Source: an uncultured Colwellia sp.
GTDB lineage: Bacteria > Pseudomonadota > Gammaproteobacteria > Enterobacterales > Alteromonadaceae
DNA length: 64,000 bases
Direction: 5' to 3'
Assembly: GCA_913058245.1 (NCBI GenBank)
Contig: CAJXQJ010000007.1
Span: forward strand, 106,492 to 170,491
Shown here: one piece after another, positions 34,901 through 43,159 of the stretch
Position numbering within the stretch: position 1 is the stretch's first letter
Layout: every line of letters starts with the position of its first letter
Notes under the pieces: generated by a model
Seen by the model: only the letters and a program-made list of their open reading frames with translations
The model's database searches: none
Told to the model about the DNA's origin: nothing
Translations under genes and position numbers: made by a program

Positions 34901-36221
34901 CGTCACGCTCTGCGGTTTGATATCCCTCACTCGCTAAGCGTTGACTGATAGCTTCAATACTGTCAGGAATATTCATAAATGAAGCACCAACATCTTTATC
35001 GCCCCAAACAAAAAACGTGATTTTTTTGTCTTGGTTAGCTTTGTATTTCAGCTTTGTAACGTTGATGGCTTTGCTTACTAAGTGCTCCAATTGGTAGTCA
35101 ATAATTTCAACATTTTGCTCGCTCATGTTCATTGCTGCTACTATCATGGGGTCAACGACACCAGCATTTTCAGGCAGCACTAAAGTGAATGACATCATGT
35201 TAGCGCTAACGCCTTGCATGTCTTTTTCCCAGGTCTCTTTATCACCGGAGTAGTAGGTCATCGCGTGCATTACCGGCACTTGGAACTTTTCAAATTCTAC
35301 TTTACGTTTATTAGCCCAGTGAATATTTCGAAAGCTGATTATCAAATCAACATCGGTTTTCATTGACTCTGCTTGGTTGCTAGTGTTTTGCTCTGAATTT
35401 GGTACTTGTAGTAATTGACTATAGTCACCGCTGACTGGGCTGAGTTCAAAAAAGAATGGCACCACATAAGCACCCTTGGCTTCTAATTGCTTAATAGTGG
35501 CATCAATTAATTGTGTTTGTTCTGACTCGATTAATGCCCGCTGCAACAGTACTGCAATTTTAGGTTGTTGTGGTTTGACTGGGCGAAGGTTTTTGTATTC
35601 CACTAAGTCGTTAATGATTAAGTTAGGTAACTCTGGATGATAAATTCCTTGCTGTGGAAAAATAATTGGTGCGGGTACATTGGCTATTGTTGATGGTTCG
35701 GTTTTTTTTGAGACAATGTTTGCTGAAATAAAAGAAAGCATATTGTCGAGGTTACGACGTCCGGCATTCATCCAATAGTCTTGTAAAGTACTCGCTCGCT
35801 CAGCTAGTAAACCTTTATTAAGACTTTTGTTTTGTAAGTAGCTAAAAGCAACAATGGTAGTATCCGCAGTGGCTACTTCACTGGCATAATTGTCAAATGC
35901 AGCACTGGCTTCTCGCACTGATACTGCGTCAAGAATGACTAAGTCATATTGATTAAACAATGATGTTAAAGCACCTGTTTTATTGGCCGTTTTGGCTAAT
36001 GATTTTGCTGATTTTTTTGCGATTTTCCAGGTGGATTTGTTTTTCTCTTCCGCGACTTTTTTTAACAAAGTGATTTTTGCGGTATTGGTATGCGCCGTGC
36101 TAACAAAGAGTATACTTTGTGTATGGGGTGCTGGTTGTTTACTTGTTTCTGCAAATGCATTACCGATAAAGGCAATAGCGCTGAAAAATAGTATGGAAAT
36201 TTTAATTAAAAAGTTGTTCAT
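31968..36221 (-). CDS. CobN-like protein (HmuS-like), periplasmic and membrane-anchored
   Basis: This 1417-residue CobN/magnesium-chelatase H-type protein has a signal peptide (MNNFLIKISILFFSAIAFIG, cleaved near AFAE) and a single C-terminal membrane segment (VIYYSLFGILLLIACGAI), so the body faces the periplasm. CobN signatures include HLGTHGSQEYLGGKERGLS and FNPSRVPTQAAFEQGKEL. In cobalt chelation CobN acts in the cytoplasm with CobS and CobT, which are not present here. In Bacteroidetes the homologous HmuS of the hmu operon handles haem and has been reported to remove its iron. A histidine/aspartate-rich insertion near residues 745-780 (HQHYTENLVGEHHDDDEDEG) looks metal-binding. It is the last gene of the receptor/HmuY/ExbB/DUF2149 operon. 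Confidence 0.85.
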   Translation of the reverse strand: MNNFLIKISILFFSAIAFIGNAFAETSKQPAPHTQSILFVSTAHTNTAKITLLKKVAEEKNKSTWKIAKKSAKSLAKTANKTGALTSLFNQYDLVILDAVSVREASAAFDNYASEVATADTTIVAFSYLQNKSLNKGLLAERASTLQDYWMNAGRRNLDNMLSFISANIVSKKTEPSTIANVPAPIIFPQQGIYHPELPNLIINDLVEYKNLRPVKPQQPKIAVLLQRALIESEQTQLIDATIKQLEAKGAYVVPFFFELSPVSGDYSQLLQVPNSEQNTSNQAESMKTDVDLIISFRNIHWANKRKVEFEKFQVPVMHAMTYYSGDKETWEKDMQGVSANMMSFTLVLPENAGVVDPMIVAAMNMSEQNVEIIDYQLEHLVSKAINVTKLKYKANQDKKITFFVWGDKDVGASFMNIPDSIEAISQRLASEGYQTAERDAKYFVENAKKILDPFYRDYQLTELLDNDLAELMPIDEYLNWFNALPTELTQKINDHWGQPQDNFMAVEKAGKHYFILPRIRNGNMLIMRQPPRSDSKNDENMIYHQGLVPINHFYLAAYFYAREYWQSDAIVHLGTHGSQEYLGGKERGLSIYDQGNLAVWDTPVVYPFIVDDVGEAMQTKRRGRATVISHMTPPFAAAGLEGEIRHLHELMHQYKQLDQGGVKQKTATQLTKLCFDTNICKDLAWQREQITEAFDEFIDALHIHLEDLATANQPLGLHTYGYIPEQALTISTLVQMLGTDFTTNASEFEHQHYTENLVGEHHDDDEDEGVAHSHTYHSKGEENNDQTNADKESIAPKNANDITRLSGYLMVKNYIVAANEKSAQRPIPLTELSEELQTDIARGKKLYQSMASIHELDAMVDFLSAKYIPVKSGGDPIRHPESLATGYNLFGFNPSRVPTQAAFEQGKELVEQVIANYYDKHKAYPDKMAFSLWSIETMRHYGVLESQVLYAMGVKPKWSKSGRVIGTEVIPYSELKRPRIDVVLSATGLYRDAFPNVMQMLAKAVNQVAALKEDNNSIWQNSQKVKADLLAEGVNEKEAQYLSTIRIFSNQSGDYGTGVDDAAWASDTWETDKKISDNYLAKMGYFFGADNSRWGEKGENSQGKDIQLYAKQLSGTDIAMFARSSNLFGMLSTDDPFEYFGSLSLAVRNIDGKSPDMVVANLRDAKNAKAEDAGLFLAKELRTRMFHPRWIKELQKEGYSGAVSLASKMDNFFGWQVVDPNLIRNDQWDQYLDIYVNDKLNLELDDWFKEINPAAFARMMERMLEAERKDYWQADPERLKQLVEQYIDLVNNNDLVILNDAVKEHVNELAEGYGLAPLVAKTMEAMAAAADMQKAKNNQQLAEQQSKNADQQVEGQKLEKQTSQTIAPNEVIYYSLFGILLLIACGAIWQSRRKQTNQQQIYLLATKKDLPVDKAA

Positions 36222-36233
36222 TAGTTGTTATCA

Positions 36234-36539
36234 CTATTCTTTTACGTAAATCATGCTGCCGTCTGCCATTTCATAAGCAGTACCGGCTTTTTTACCTGTA
36301 CCAGAGCCGGTTTTACCATCACTTTTAAAGCTTTCGATGGTGTTACCTTTTTTAACGATAATTTCCATATTATCTTTACCTTCGTTTTTAATGACCGTGA
36401 CGTCTTCAGCAAGGAAGGGGTTTAATGGGTTTTGTGCGATGGCAATTAACAACGCGGCAACTAACACTAAAAACACATCAACCAAATTCACCACAGATAA
36501 TGCCGGATTAATGCCTTCGTCTTCATCAAGCAGCCTCAT
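36234..36539 (-). CDS. DUF2149 protein, ExbD-like partner
   Basis: This 101-residue protein has one N-terminal membrane segment (VVNLVDVFLVLVAALLIA) and a small periplasmic domain, the arrangement of ExbD/TolR. The DUF2149 assignment rests on the N-terminal NPALSVVNLVDVFLVLVAAL pattern and on sitting between ExbB-like and CobN-like genes as in hmu loci. It overlaps the ExbB-like gene by 14 nt. It probably forms an energy-transducing complex with that protein. Confidence 0.8.
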   Translation of the reverse strand: MRLLDEDEGINPALSVVNLVDVFLVLVAALLIAIAQNPLNPFLAEDVTVIKNEGKDNMEIIVKKGNTIESFKSDGKTGSGTGKKAGTAYEMADGSMIYVKE

Positions 36540-37134
36540 AATCTTTCTCCACGGCTTGCACAGGTAAGGTTGCTTCCTGGCTACTTTGTTCTAGTGGCAT
36601 TTTTTCTAATAATGGTGATAATGCAACCAGTTCTTCAACCATCCAACGCTTTTTAACTGAGGCTATCCAAAAGGTAATTGAGGCGATAACTAAACCGAAA
36701 ATTACCGCTGAGAAAGCGACAATTAAGTTTTCACTAATGCCTTGAATGTTGCCATCTGCCAAGCTTTTTAGTGCTGGCCCCATTGGGATCATGGTAGCTA
36801 TTAAACCTAGCATAGGCGCTAATCGGCTGACATTACGCACACCTTCTAGTTCTTTTAATGTTGCAACATCTAATTGATCTTGGCTGATTTCTGGCATTTC
36901 ATTTGCCAAGCTTGCCATAGGGTAGCCGTTCAATATGAGTTGACGGTTGCTGCCAAGTTTGCCGTTGAGTAATTGTATAAACGATTTGTAATGGCGGCGG
37001 CGTTGCATGCTTTGACTAAAGAACTGTCCGGTGGCAAATAATGAATAAATAAACAATAATGCGATCAGGCAGAGTACCGGTGCCATAAAAAAGTCTGATA
37101 ACTGGTACATGATTTGTTCGATCTGGGCGATCAT
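36526..37134 (-). CDS. MotA/TolQ/ExbB-family proton-channel protein
   Basis: This 202-residue protein has three membrane segments: near residues 18-38 (VLCLIALLFIYSLFATGQFF), near 105-130 (RLAPMLGLIATMIPMGPALK), and near 145-170 (VAFSAVIFGLVIASITFWIA). The second and third follow the TolQ/ExbB pattern with the conserved GLIATMIPMGPAL. It couples proton motive force to an outer-membrane or periplasmic step, here with the DUF2149 and CobN-like proteins. A strong hairpin precedes it, so it may be expressed at a lower level than the receptor. Confidence 0.9.
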   Translation of the reverse strand: MIAQIEQIMYQLSDFFMAPVLCLIALLFIYSLFATGQFFSQSMQRRRHYKSFIQLLNGKLGSNRQLILNGYPMASLANEMPEISQDQLDVATLKELEGVRNVSRLAPMLGLIATMIPMGPALKSLADGNIQGISENLIVAFSAVIFGLVIASITFWIASVKKRWMVEELVALSPLLEKMPLEQSSQEATLPVQAVEKDYEAA

Positions 37135-37167
37135 AGTAATTTCCTAATGTTGTTGCCAATATGAAAG

Positions 37168-37218
37168 AAATATCAAAACCCAAGATGTGGGAGAGTTTAC
37201 ACCTTGGGTTTGATATTT
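37168..37218 (-). terminator. Hairpin between hmuY-like and exbB-like genes, attenuator
   Basis: Left arm AAATATCAAAACCCAAG (37168-37184) pairs with CTTGGGTTTGATATTT (37203-37218) with one bulged A, inside an operon with uniform direction. On the transcribed strand the hairpin ends in TTTGATATTTC. It could terminate part of the transcripts, or stabilise the 3' end of the receptor/HmuY message, giving less ExbB, DUF2149 and CobN. Confidence 0.65.
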
Positions 37219-37230
37219 TAGCAATGGTTG

Positions 37231-38391
37231 TTATGCACCGGCTTCGCCAGCAAGCTCGTCAACTTCATCAGCTCTAAAGCTGATATTGCCTGAAACACCA
37301 TCTGCATCGTAATAGCTGGTGATTTGCACTTTATGAGTTTTTGTTGGTGTTTTAATTAAGTAAACATCAAATTGTGACCATAATAAGTGACCACCATTTA
37401 AGCCGTATTGATACCAAGGTGTACTATCAAAGGCTTTTACGCTGTAAACATTGTCTTTAAAGCCATAATAAGCAACGGCAGTTGGATCAACGGCATCATA
37501 ACTGTTATCAAAGTCATGCATGGCTTGGGCGTCATCGGCAATATTAATAGTGAAATCAGCTCCTGTTTTATCAGCCGCACATGGAAAGTTAATATCCCAA
37601 GCATCGGCTGCAGTCACTTCTTGGTTGGTATCAAAATCAACATAAACGTGTGTAACTTCACCAGAACAGGCTAATGCAGCATCAATAGTAAGCTCTTGCT
37701 CTGCAGCAAAGGCTGCGTCGCTGCTACTTTGATATGCTGTTTGCAATGTTATTTGGCCAATACCACGGCCAGCAGTGGTAATGTCAGTTGCACGAAACTT
37801 AGTAAAAGCATTATCAGAATTAGCAATAAAGTAATTGCTATCTGCGGCAGTTACTACATGAGTTGTCATGTCGTAGTTATAAAAACCTTCAATGATGTTT
37901 GAAGTTTTGTCAGCAATAAATTTAGTTTCATCGGTTGGGATATCACTGGTTTTTACCGCTAGATAATCAGCTAATTCAGTTTCAGCTGTTGCCGCAATAA
38001 AACTTGCGGCAATAGCTTTACCATCGGCATCAAAGAAGTCACTGTTATTCCCAGTTGCAAACGCGGTTATTGTATTGTCGCTGTGCTGGTTTAAGTATAT
38101 TCCACTACGCTTGAACGCGATGTCCCAAACCGTATTTGTTGCTGCTTGCTCAGCGGTTAATTCAATAACGGCTTTGTTATCTAAGTCGTAATAAACGAAT
38201 ACAGGTTCACTTACACTTCCAGTGGTGTGCGGGCCACTTACTGCGCCCTGAGTCGGTGCTGTTGGCGTTGGTGTCGGCTCTGGCGTAGGAGTTGTATCCT
38301 TGCTTGAGCTGCTTCCACCGCCACATGCAGTTAAAAATACACACAGTGCTAGGCTACTTAATTTAAATGGTGTTGCCAATGTTGATTTCAT
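37231..38391 (-). CDS. HmuY-like haem-binding lipoprotein
   Basis: This 386-residue lipoprotein has a lipobox LTACG (residues 20-24) and a Ser/Thr/Pro-rich linker. Two domains each contain the HmuY-type tryptophan-Asp motif: WDIAFKRSGIYLNQHSDN (about 90) and AWDINFPCAADKTGADF (about 263). HmuY of Porphyromonas takes haem from haemoproteins and passes it to the TonB-dependent receptor HmuR. The duplication of the motif suggests two HmuY-like domains. It lies directly downstream of the receptor gene with 19 bp between. Confidence 0.8.
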   Translation of the reverse strand: MKSTLATPFKLSSLALCVFLTACGGGSSSSKDTTPTPEPTPTPTAPTQGAVSGPHTTGSVSEPVFVYYDLDNKAVIELTAEQAATNTVWDIAFKRSGIYLNQHSDNTITAFATGNNSDFFDADGKAIAASFIAATAETELADYLAVKTSDIPTDETKFIADKTSNIIEGFYNYDMTTHVVTAADSNYFIANSDNAFTKFRATDITTAGRGIGQITLQTAYQSSSDAAFAAEQELTIDAALACSGEVTHVYVDFDTNQEVTAADAWDINFPCAADKTGADFTINIADDAQAMHDFDNSYDAVDPTAVAYYGFKDNVYSVKAFDSTPWYQYGLNGGHLLWSQFDVYLIKTPTKTHKVQITSYYDADGVSGNISFRADEVDELAGEAGA

Positions 38392-38410
38392 GTTTTTCTC
38401 CGAGATTCTC

Positions 38411-40369
38411 TTAAAATTGATAGCTTATGCCGGCACTAATAGTGCGGCTGCTAACAGGTCTTGCATCAAATAAATTCTGGCCGTTTGCTGATGGGCTCTT
38501 ATGCTCATCAAAAATATTGTCGACACTTAATCGCCACGATAGGTTTGAAGTAATGGTTTGGTTCATCACGGCATTGAAAGTGGTGTATTCATTATTTTCT
38601 ACACCTAGATAACTATCAGGCACCGCTTCACTCGCCTGGTATACGGCGTAAGCAATAAATTCGATGTCATAGGCATCAATGTCATAGTTGATATTGAATT
38701 TCACTTGGTGGCGAGGGCGTGACAATAAGCGCTCTTTGTTCTGATCTTCACTAGTTAGGTAGCTATAATTTAGTTGCATTTGCCATTGACTAAAGGTGAA
38801 TTCAGTACTGACATCAAAACCGTGAATTTTTGCTTGGCTAATATTCTGGTATTGGTAAATAGACAAGCCCGTTTCTTCTGATTGTTCAGGGTCAATAACT
38901 GAGTCGATTAGATCATCTGTTTCCGAGTAGTGAATGCTAATATTGCTATTGAAGTCGATACTGCCGTCAGCAAAACTAGTGTTAATGGTCAGGCTAGAAT
39001 TAAAAGAATCAGCGGTTTCTGGTTTAAGGTTTTCATTACCTAAAACCATATAGCCTAAAGCACTGTGATCAAAAACATAAAAGCGCTCTTTTAAATTGGG
39101 CACACGGTAACTTTGCCCTAAACCAGCGCGCCATTGCAGTGTTATATCGCTTAAGCTAATGTTTTTCATGGTGCTCAGGCGGACAGCGTTATGCCAGCCA
39201 AAATCAGAGTCGTATTGGCTACGCATGCCAGCCAATATTTGAGTGTTTTTCTTTACCCAATTGCCTTGTGCGAATACTTCTGCACTTTCGCGGCTTTTAT
39301 TGTCAATTTCGATGGCACCATCGGTTGGTTTATCTTGATTCAATCTGTCGGCGTGAATAACACCACCTGTAACCAGTTCAATGTCATCTAATTGGAAAAC
39401 TGTTTGGCCATTAATTTCAGACATTACGATATGAGTGTCGCGTAAGCTATTCGATTGACCACTCGTCTCTTGATGGTCAATGTATCTGAGGTTAATTTGC
39501 CATGGTTCCTTTTTTGCTTTAGTGCCTTTTAGACCAAGGTCTAATTGATGTTTAGTTAAATCAGTTTGGTAAAAAATGATCTCACTTTGACCGGGTATGG
39601 CAGAACTGTCCCGTAATTTTTTTTCATCTAACCATTGATATTTTACATCTGTTGCAATGTCGCCATGATCTTTGCTTGTGGCTAAGGTGATAAATGTTTT
39701 GTCAACACTGGCAGCGTCTTGGCTAACAGTGTCGCTATCGTAGTCATAGCCTTGATCGTTAATCATTAAAGCATTTAGCTGTGTTTGCCAACCGACGAAG
39801 TTTTCATTGGCATTAACTTTAATGGTGTGATTTAAGTCGCTATCCTCGATAGTATTACCTTGGTATTGACTAAGGTCATAATCGATTTTTAGCCCTGACT
39901 CATCTGTCTTTCTGGTAATAATATTTATTACACCGCCCATTGCTGAGCTACCATACATCACGGAGGCTGCGCCGCGAATGACTTCGATTTGTTCAATATT
40001 ATCAGCAGGGATTTGATCTAAATCTGCTGATGAGCCAGTTGGGCTAATAATAGGTTGGCCATCAATTAAAACAAGTACGTGATCTCCACCAAAGCCTTGC
40101 ATTTGGATGTTATAACCATCTTTAACACTACGTTTTACTACTACACCGGGTAAGTAGTTTAGCGCTTGTGCCAGGGTACCGTGACTGACTTTAGCAATGA
40201 TGTCACCGTCTATAACATCCACTAAAACAGGTGAGTTACTTAATAGTTTTGCTGTACGGGTTCCTGTGACAACAATATGTTCTTCTTGATCAGAGTTTGG
40301 CGTCGTTTGCGCTATTGAAATAATAGGCAGGACCAAAGCCAAGACCGATAGGCTAGCTTTTATATACAT
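38411..40369 (-). CDS. TonB-dependent outer-membrane receptor, probably for haem
   Basis: This 652-residue protein has a signal peptide (residues 1-20), a TonB box-like EEHIVVTGTRT, a plug domain with GGDHVLVLIDGQPI and SVMYGSSAMGGVINIITRK, and a beta-barrel ending ISYQF, with the terminal Phe of outer-membrane proteins. It is the first gene of the hmu-like operon. The haem assignment rests on context (HmuY-like, CobN-like genes), since the NPNL/FRAP box of classical haem receptors was not found. A cobalamin receptor is the main alternative, but no B12 riboswitch was seen upstream. Confidence 0.85.
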   Translation of the reverse strand: MYIKASLSVLALVLPIISIAQTTPNSDQEEHIVVTGTRTAKLLSNSPVLVDVIDGDIIAKVSHGTLAQALNYLPGVVVKRSVKDGYNIQMQGFGGDHVLVLIDGQPIISPTGSSADLDQIPADNIEQIEVIRGAASVMYGSSAMGGVINIITRKTDESGLKIDYDLSQYQGNTIEDSDLNHTIKVNANENFVGWQTQLNALMINDQGYDYDSDTVSQDAASVDKTFITLATSKDHGDIATDVKYQWLDEKKLRDSSAIPGQSEIIFYQTDLTKHQLDLGLKGTKAKKEPWQINLRYIDHQETSGQSNSLRDTHIVMSEINGQTVFQLDDIELVTGGVIHADRLNQDKPTDGAIEIDNKSRESAEVFAQGNWVKKNTQILAGMRSQYDSDFGWHNAVRLSTMKNISLSDITLQWRAGLGQSYRVPNLKERFYVFDHSALGYMVLGNENLKPETADSFNSSLTINTSFADGSIDFNSNISIHYSETDDLIDSVIDPEQSEETGLSIYQYQNISQAKIHGFDVSTEFTFSQWQMQLNYSYLTSEDQNKERLLSRPRHQVKFNINYDIDAYDIEFIAYAVYQASEAVPDSYLGVENNEYTTFNAVMNQTITSNLSWRLSVDNIFDEHKSPSANGQNLFDARPVSSRTISAGISYQF

Positions 40370-40605
40370 TATTTTATTACAACACTAATGGAAATCTAAA
40401 TACGAATAGTTATCAGTTGCGATCGTAAAGATAAATTTGAATAATTGCAAGTAAATTTACTTAATGCCTATTAAGTCTAATTATTAAGTTGATGTTGCTC
40501 TCTATGTTTAAAAAATTTAAAGATAGGTATTTAAGTTAAATCAAATAGAGTCAAATAGTTGTAGCGTTACTATGGAAAAAGCGCTTACGAGTTTTGGTTT
40601 ATTAA

Positions 40606-40660
40606 ACTACTTTGTAGTAAAAATAAATTGCACAATTATTTTAATTATCTACAATGTAGT
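40606..40660 (+). promoter_or_regulatory. Two palindromes upstream of padR, candidate operators
   Basis: ACTACTTTGTAGT (40606-40618) and CTACAATGTAG (40649-40659) share the half-site CTAC/GTAG with a 3-nt centre, and their centres are 42 bp apart, about four helical turns. They lie in the divergent 312-bp gap before padR. PadR proteins often repress their own promoter through such palindromes. Control of the receptor operon on the other side is also possible. Confidence 0.55.
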
Positions 40661-40681
40661 TAATTAAGTGGAGATGTAGCA

Positions 40682-41047
40682 ATGGCAGATAAAGAAAAAT
40701 TTCTTGGTGAATTTGAGCAAATGACTATGTTGGCGTTAATGCGATTGGGTAGTGATGCTTACGGCGCAAAAATCAGGCAGTTATTAGATAGCGAAATTAG
40801 CCGCAATGTTGCCATTGGAGCAATTTATTCGACCTTAGAGCGTTTAGAAAAAAAAGGAATGGTGGTAAGTAAATTAGGAGCGGCGACTGCCGAGCGAGGT
40901 GGTCGAGCGAAACGTTTTTTTACCGTTACAGCCGAAGGAAAAGCTGCACTAACACGGGCAAAAAGTGCGATGGACACCTTGTGGCAAGATATTGTGTTTA
41001 ATAACATACACAATATAAAAAAACTGAATATAAATGGAGGATATTAA
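40682..41047 (+). CDS. PadR-family transcriptional regulator
   Basis: This 121-residue PadR protein has a winged-helix domain (MTMLALMRLGSDAYGAKIRQ, then GAIYSTLERLEKKGMV and RGGRAKRFFTVTAEGKAAL) and a C-terminal dimerisation helix. It starts after GTGGAG with two palindromes upstream. The gene directly overlaps or adjoins a membrane protein gene with a permease prefix domain, the usual partner of PadR in ABC-type ADOP loci. It is probably a repressor of that pair. Confidence 0.9.
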   Translation: MADKEKFLGEFEQMTMLALMRLGSDAYGAKIRQLLDSEISRNVAIGAIYSTLERLEKKGMVVSKLGAATAERGGRAKRFFTVTAEGKAALTRAKSAMDTLWQDIVFNNIHNIKKLNINGGY

Positions 41048-41048
41048 T

Positions 41049-41795
41049 ATGCCGGCTGATATTAAAATTACAGTTAAGCATGAACTATTTTCTCCGCCTA
41101 GTTTCGCGCTAATGTTACTTGCTTGGATATTATCGCCTTATCTTGTTGACGCCATTTTAGGTGATTTAATAGAAGAGTTTAATCATCGATCGAAAGCTGA
41201 TAGTCAAGCAGCGAAGCGCTGGTTTTGGCAGCAAACTATCCATACTACTTTGATATATTTAAAAAAATCATTTAACTCACCCAGTTTTATTCGCAAGTTA
41301 AATATCGTACTACCTCTTGCTTTGTTTATTTTAGCGTTTGCATTGATTGCTTGGTTATCATACGCCGATAATCTTTCGGACTATGCTCCTGGATTTTGGC
41401 AAACCTTGTTAACAGGCCAGGCACACATGGCTTTCTTTGACGGTGCCTTTTGGGCAAATTTGGGCGACTACATCGCGCAAGTCGATAGTGTTTGGTTTTT
41501 GCTCGATAGTGCGTCACTCATTCTGGCGCTTTTTACTATCTTATTACTAATTCATCTCGATAAAAGGTCTTCATTTACGCCTCTTAAAATGGCATGTTGG
41601 GGCTATAGCTTAGTTGTACTGCCATATCTTTGGTCGCTTATCCATATTAATAGCAATCATTTTATTGCAACAGAAATAGGCCCAATTATTGCCATTGGCC
41701 TGATCACGTTTTTATATACAATATTGCCAGTAAGTTATTTAGTGCATAGAAAATTAAAGCAACAAATACAAGGTACAAGCCGTGATAAAAAGTAG
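41049..41795 (+). CDS. Membrane protein with permease prefix domain, without FtsX part
   Basis: This 248-residue protein starts at ATG 41049, 8 nt after GGAGG. Residues 12-60 (SPPSFALMLLAWILSPYLVD, then AILGDLIEEFNHRSKA) match the permease prefix domain 2 found at the N-terminus of ADOP-type permeases. About four membrane segments follow instead of an FtsX permease (VLPLALFILAFALIAWLS, LILALFTILLLIHL, GPIIAIGLITFLYTILPV). It is a stand-alone version, likely the target of the adjacent PadR. Confidence 0.75.
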   Translation: MPADIKITVKHELFSPPSFALMLLAWILSPYLVDAILGDLIEEFNHRSKADSQAAKRWFWQQTIHTTLIYLKKSFNSPSFIRKLNIVLPLALFILAFALIAWLSYADNLSDYAPGFWQTLLTGQAHMAFFDGAFWANLGDYIAQVDSVWFLLDSASLILALFTILLLIHLDKRSSFTPLKMACWGYSLVVLPYLWSLIHINSNHFIATEIGPIIAIGLITFLYTILPVSYLVHRKLKQQIQGTSRDKK

Positions 41796-41836
41796 TTATG
41801 TTGATTAAAGTTAATGCTAAAAGTGAAAGGTTGTAG

Positions 41837-42877
41837 ATGTTAAATATTAATGAACAAAAAAAGCCAAATAATACAATGTTTTATGGAGTTTTTTACCGAC
41901 AAGTTTGTACCTTACTTTTTATATTGATTGGCATAAGCGCATGCTCACCAAGCAATGTACAAAGTTCAGTAGCAAGTAAAACACATCGCTTTGGAGAAAC
42001 AACTATTGAAGCTGCGGCAATTTCTACTGATGGCCAATACTCTTTGATTGCTGACTCTCAGCAAGTTTGTTTGTGGGAAAACCTACAGTACCAAAAACTA
42101 GCCCCATGTATTGCTGGAAAAGAGGCTGAAAATATTGAATTAGTAGGGATTTCTGAATCTAAAGAGTACTTTTATACATCAAACCAAATGACGGTTTATT
42201 TATATCGATTGAATAGCAAGAGAGAATTGCGAACAGTAAATGTTTGGTATGCCGACAATAACATTATTAATGATATTGCGATTTCAGCTAACGGTAGTAC
42301 TTTATTATTGGGTTATAGAAATGGCCAAGCTAGTATTATTAATACTTTAACAGGAAATAAAAGTGCTTTTCAACAGCATAGATTAGATATTAATGCCGTC
42401 GCGCTTTCTAACGATGGCGCTATAGCTTTTACTGGTTCAAGCGATAAAACTGCAGTGCTTTGGCATACTAAAAGTGGCGAAAAGCTGAAAACATTTCAGC
42501 ACCGCACTCGCGTTAATCATGTTGATATCAGCCCTGATGGAAAGTTAGGTTTTACCATTGACTCGATTAACGATAGGGCGTTTTGGTTACTTGACAGTAT
42601 TGAAGAAGCTCAAGTGAGTGAATTGCAAACCAACCTGAAGTTTTTAGAAATTAATCACTCAGCATTTTCTACTGATAAGCAATACTTTTTAACCGGCTCT
42701 CCTAAACAAAAAATTATGCTTTGGCGAGTAAGCGATGGTGAACTAATTGGTGAATGGCAGTCAGCGAAAGTTGGGCGCTCATCAGTTTTACAAGTTACCT
42801 TTTTATCAAACAAACAAATTGCAATTATTACTAGTGATGGTAATTATCAACAATTTCCATTGAGCCTTGTCGAATAA
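41837..42877 (+). CDS. WD40-repeat lipoprotein
   Basis: This 346-residue protein has a lipobox IGISAC in the N-terminal 35-residue hydrophobic segment. Seven or so WD40-type blades are readable, for example AISANGSTLLLGYRNGQASI, ALSNDGAIAFTGSSDKTAVL and then WHTKSGEKLKTFQHR, and DISPDGKLGFTIDS. It is exported and membrane-bound, and WD40 rings usually scaffold protein complexes. It follows the PadR/membrane pair by 41 bp in the same direction and may be part of the unit. Confidence 0.85.
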   Translation: MLNINEQKKPNNTMFYGVFYRQVCTLLFILIGISACSPSNVQSSVASKTHRFGETTIEAAAISTDGQYSLIADSQQVCLWENLQYQKLAPCIAGKEAENIELVGISESKEYFYTSNQMTVYLYRLNSKRELRTVNVWYADNNIINDIAISANGSTLLLGYRNGQASIINTLTGNKSAFQQHRLDINAVALSNDGAIAFTGSSDKTAVLWHTKSGEKLKTFQHRTRVNHVDISPDGKLGFTIDSINDRAFWLLDSIEEAQVSELQTNLKFLEINHSAFSTDKQYFLTGSPKQKIMLWRVSDGELIGEWQSAKVGRSSVLQVTFLSNKQIAIITSDGNYQQFPLSLVE

Positions 42878-42889
42878 TCGACTAGTACT

Positions 42890-42926
42890 GCGCCGATTTA
42901 AGCTTATATAGTCATATAGTCGGTGC
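42890..42926 (+). terminator. Probable terminator after the WD40 gene
   Basis: GCGCCGA (42890-42896) pairs with TCGGTGC (42920-42926), with one G-T pair, and is followed by TTTT. The following 230 bp up to 43159 is AT-rich, and no gene was seen. Confidence 0.55.
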
Positions 42927-43159
42927 TTTTGACATTACTTAATCTACATCGTTGTTTTCTTTTATGTGACATATGCACGATGAAATATGTAATCAGACGT
43001 AGTACTTGTACATAAATGTAAGTTAATATTTGTTTTTGAGAGTTATACGCTCCATAGAAACGTTTTTGCAACGTTGCTGAGAGGAAAATCAGTATATAAT
43101 TTACTCTCTTACAAATTTTGTTATTTGCTTACCTCGTTGTTTTCAAGGTCACTGGTTGT

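Noticed and set aside
40370..40681. Possible B12 riboswitch upstream of the TonB receptor and CobN-like operon
   Set aside because: The B12 box GCCACTG and its flanking stems are not present. The CobN-like protein is exported and no cobalamin genes are nearby, so a haem role fits better.
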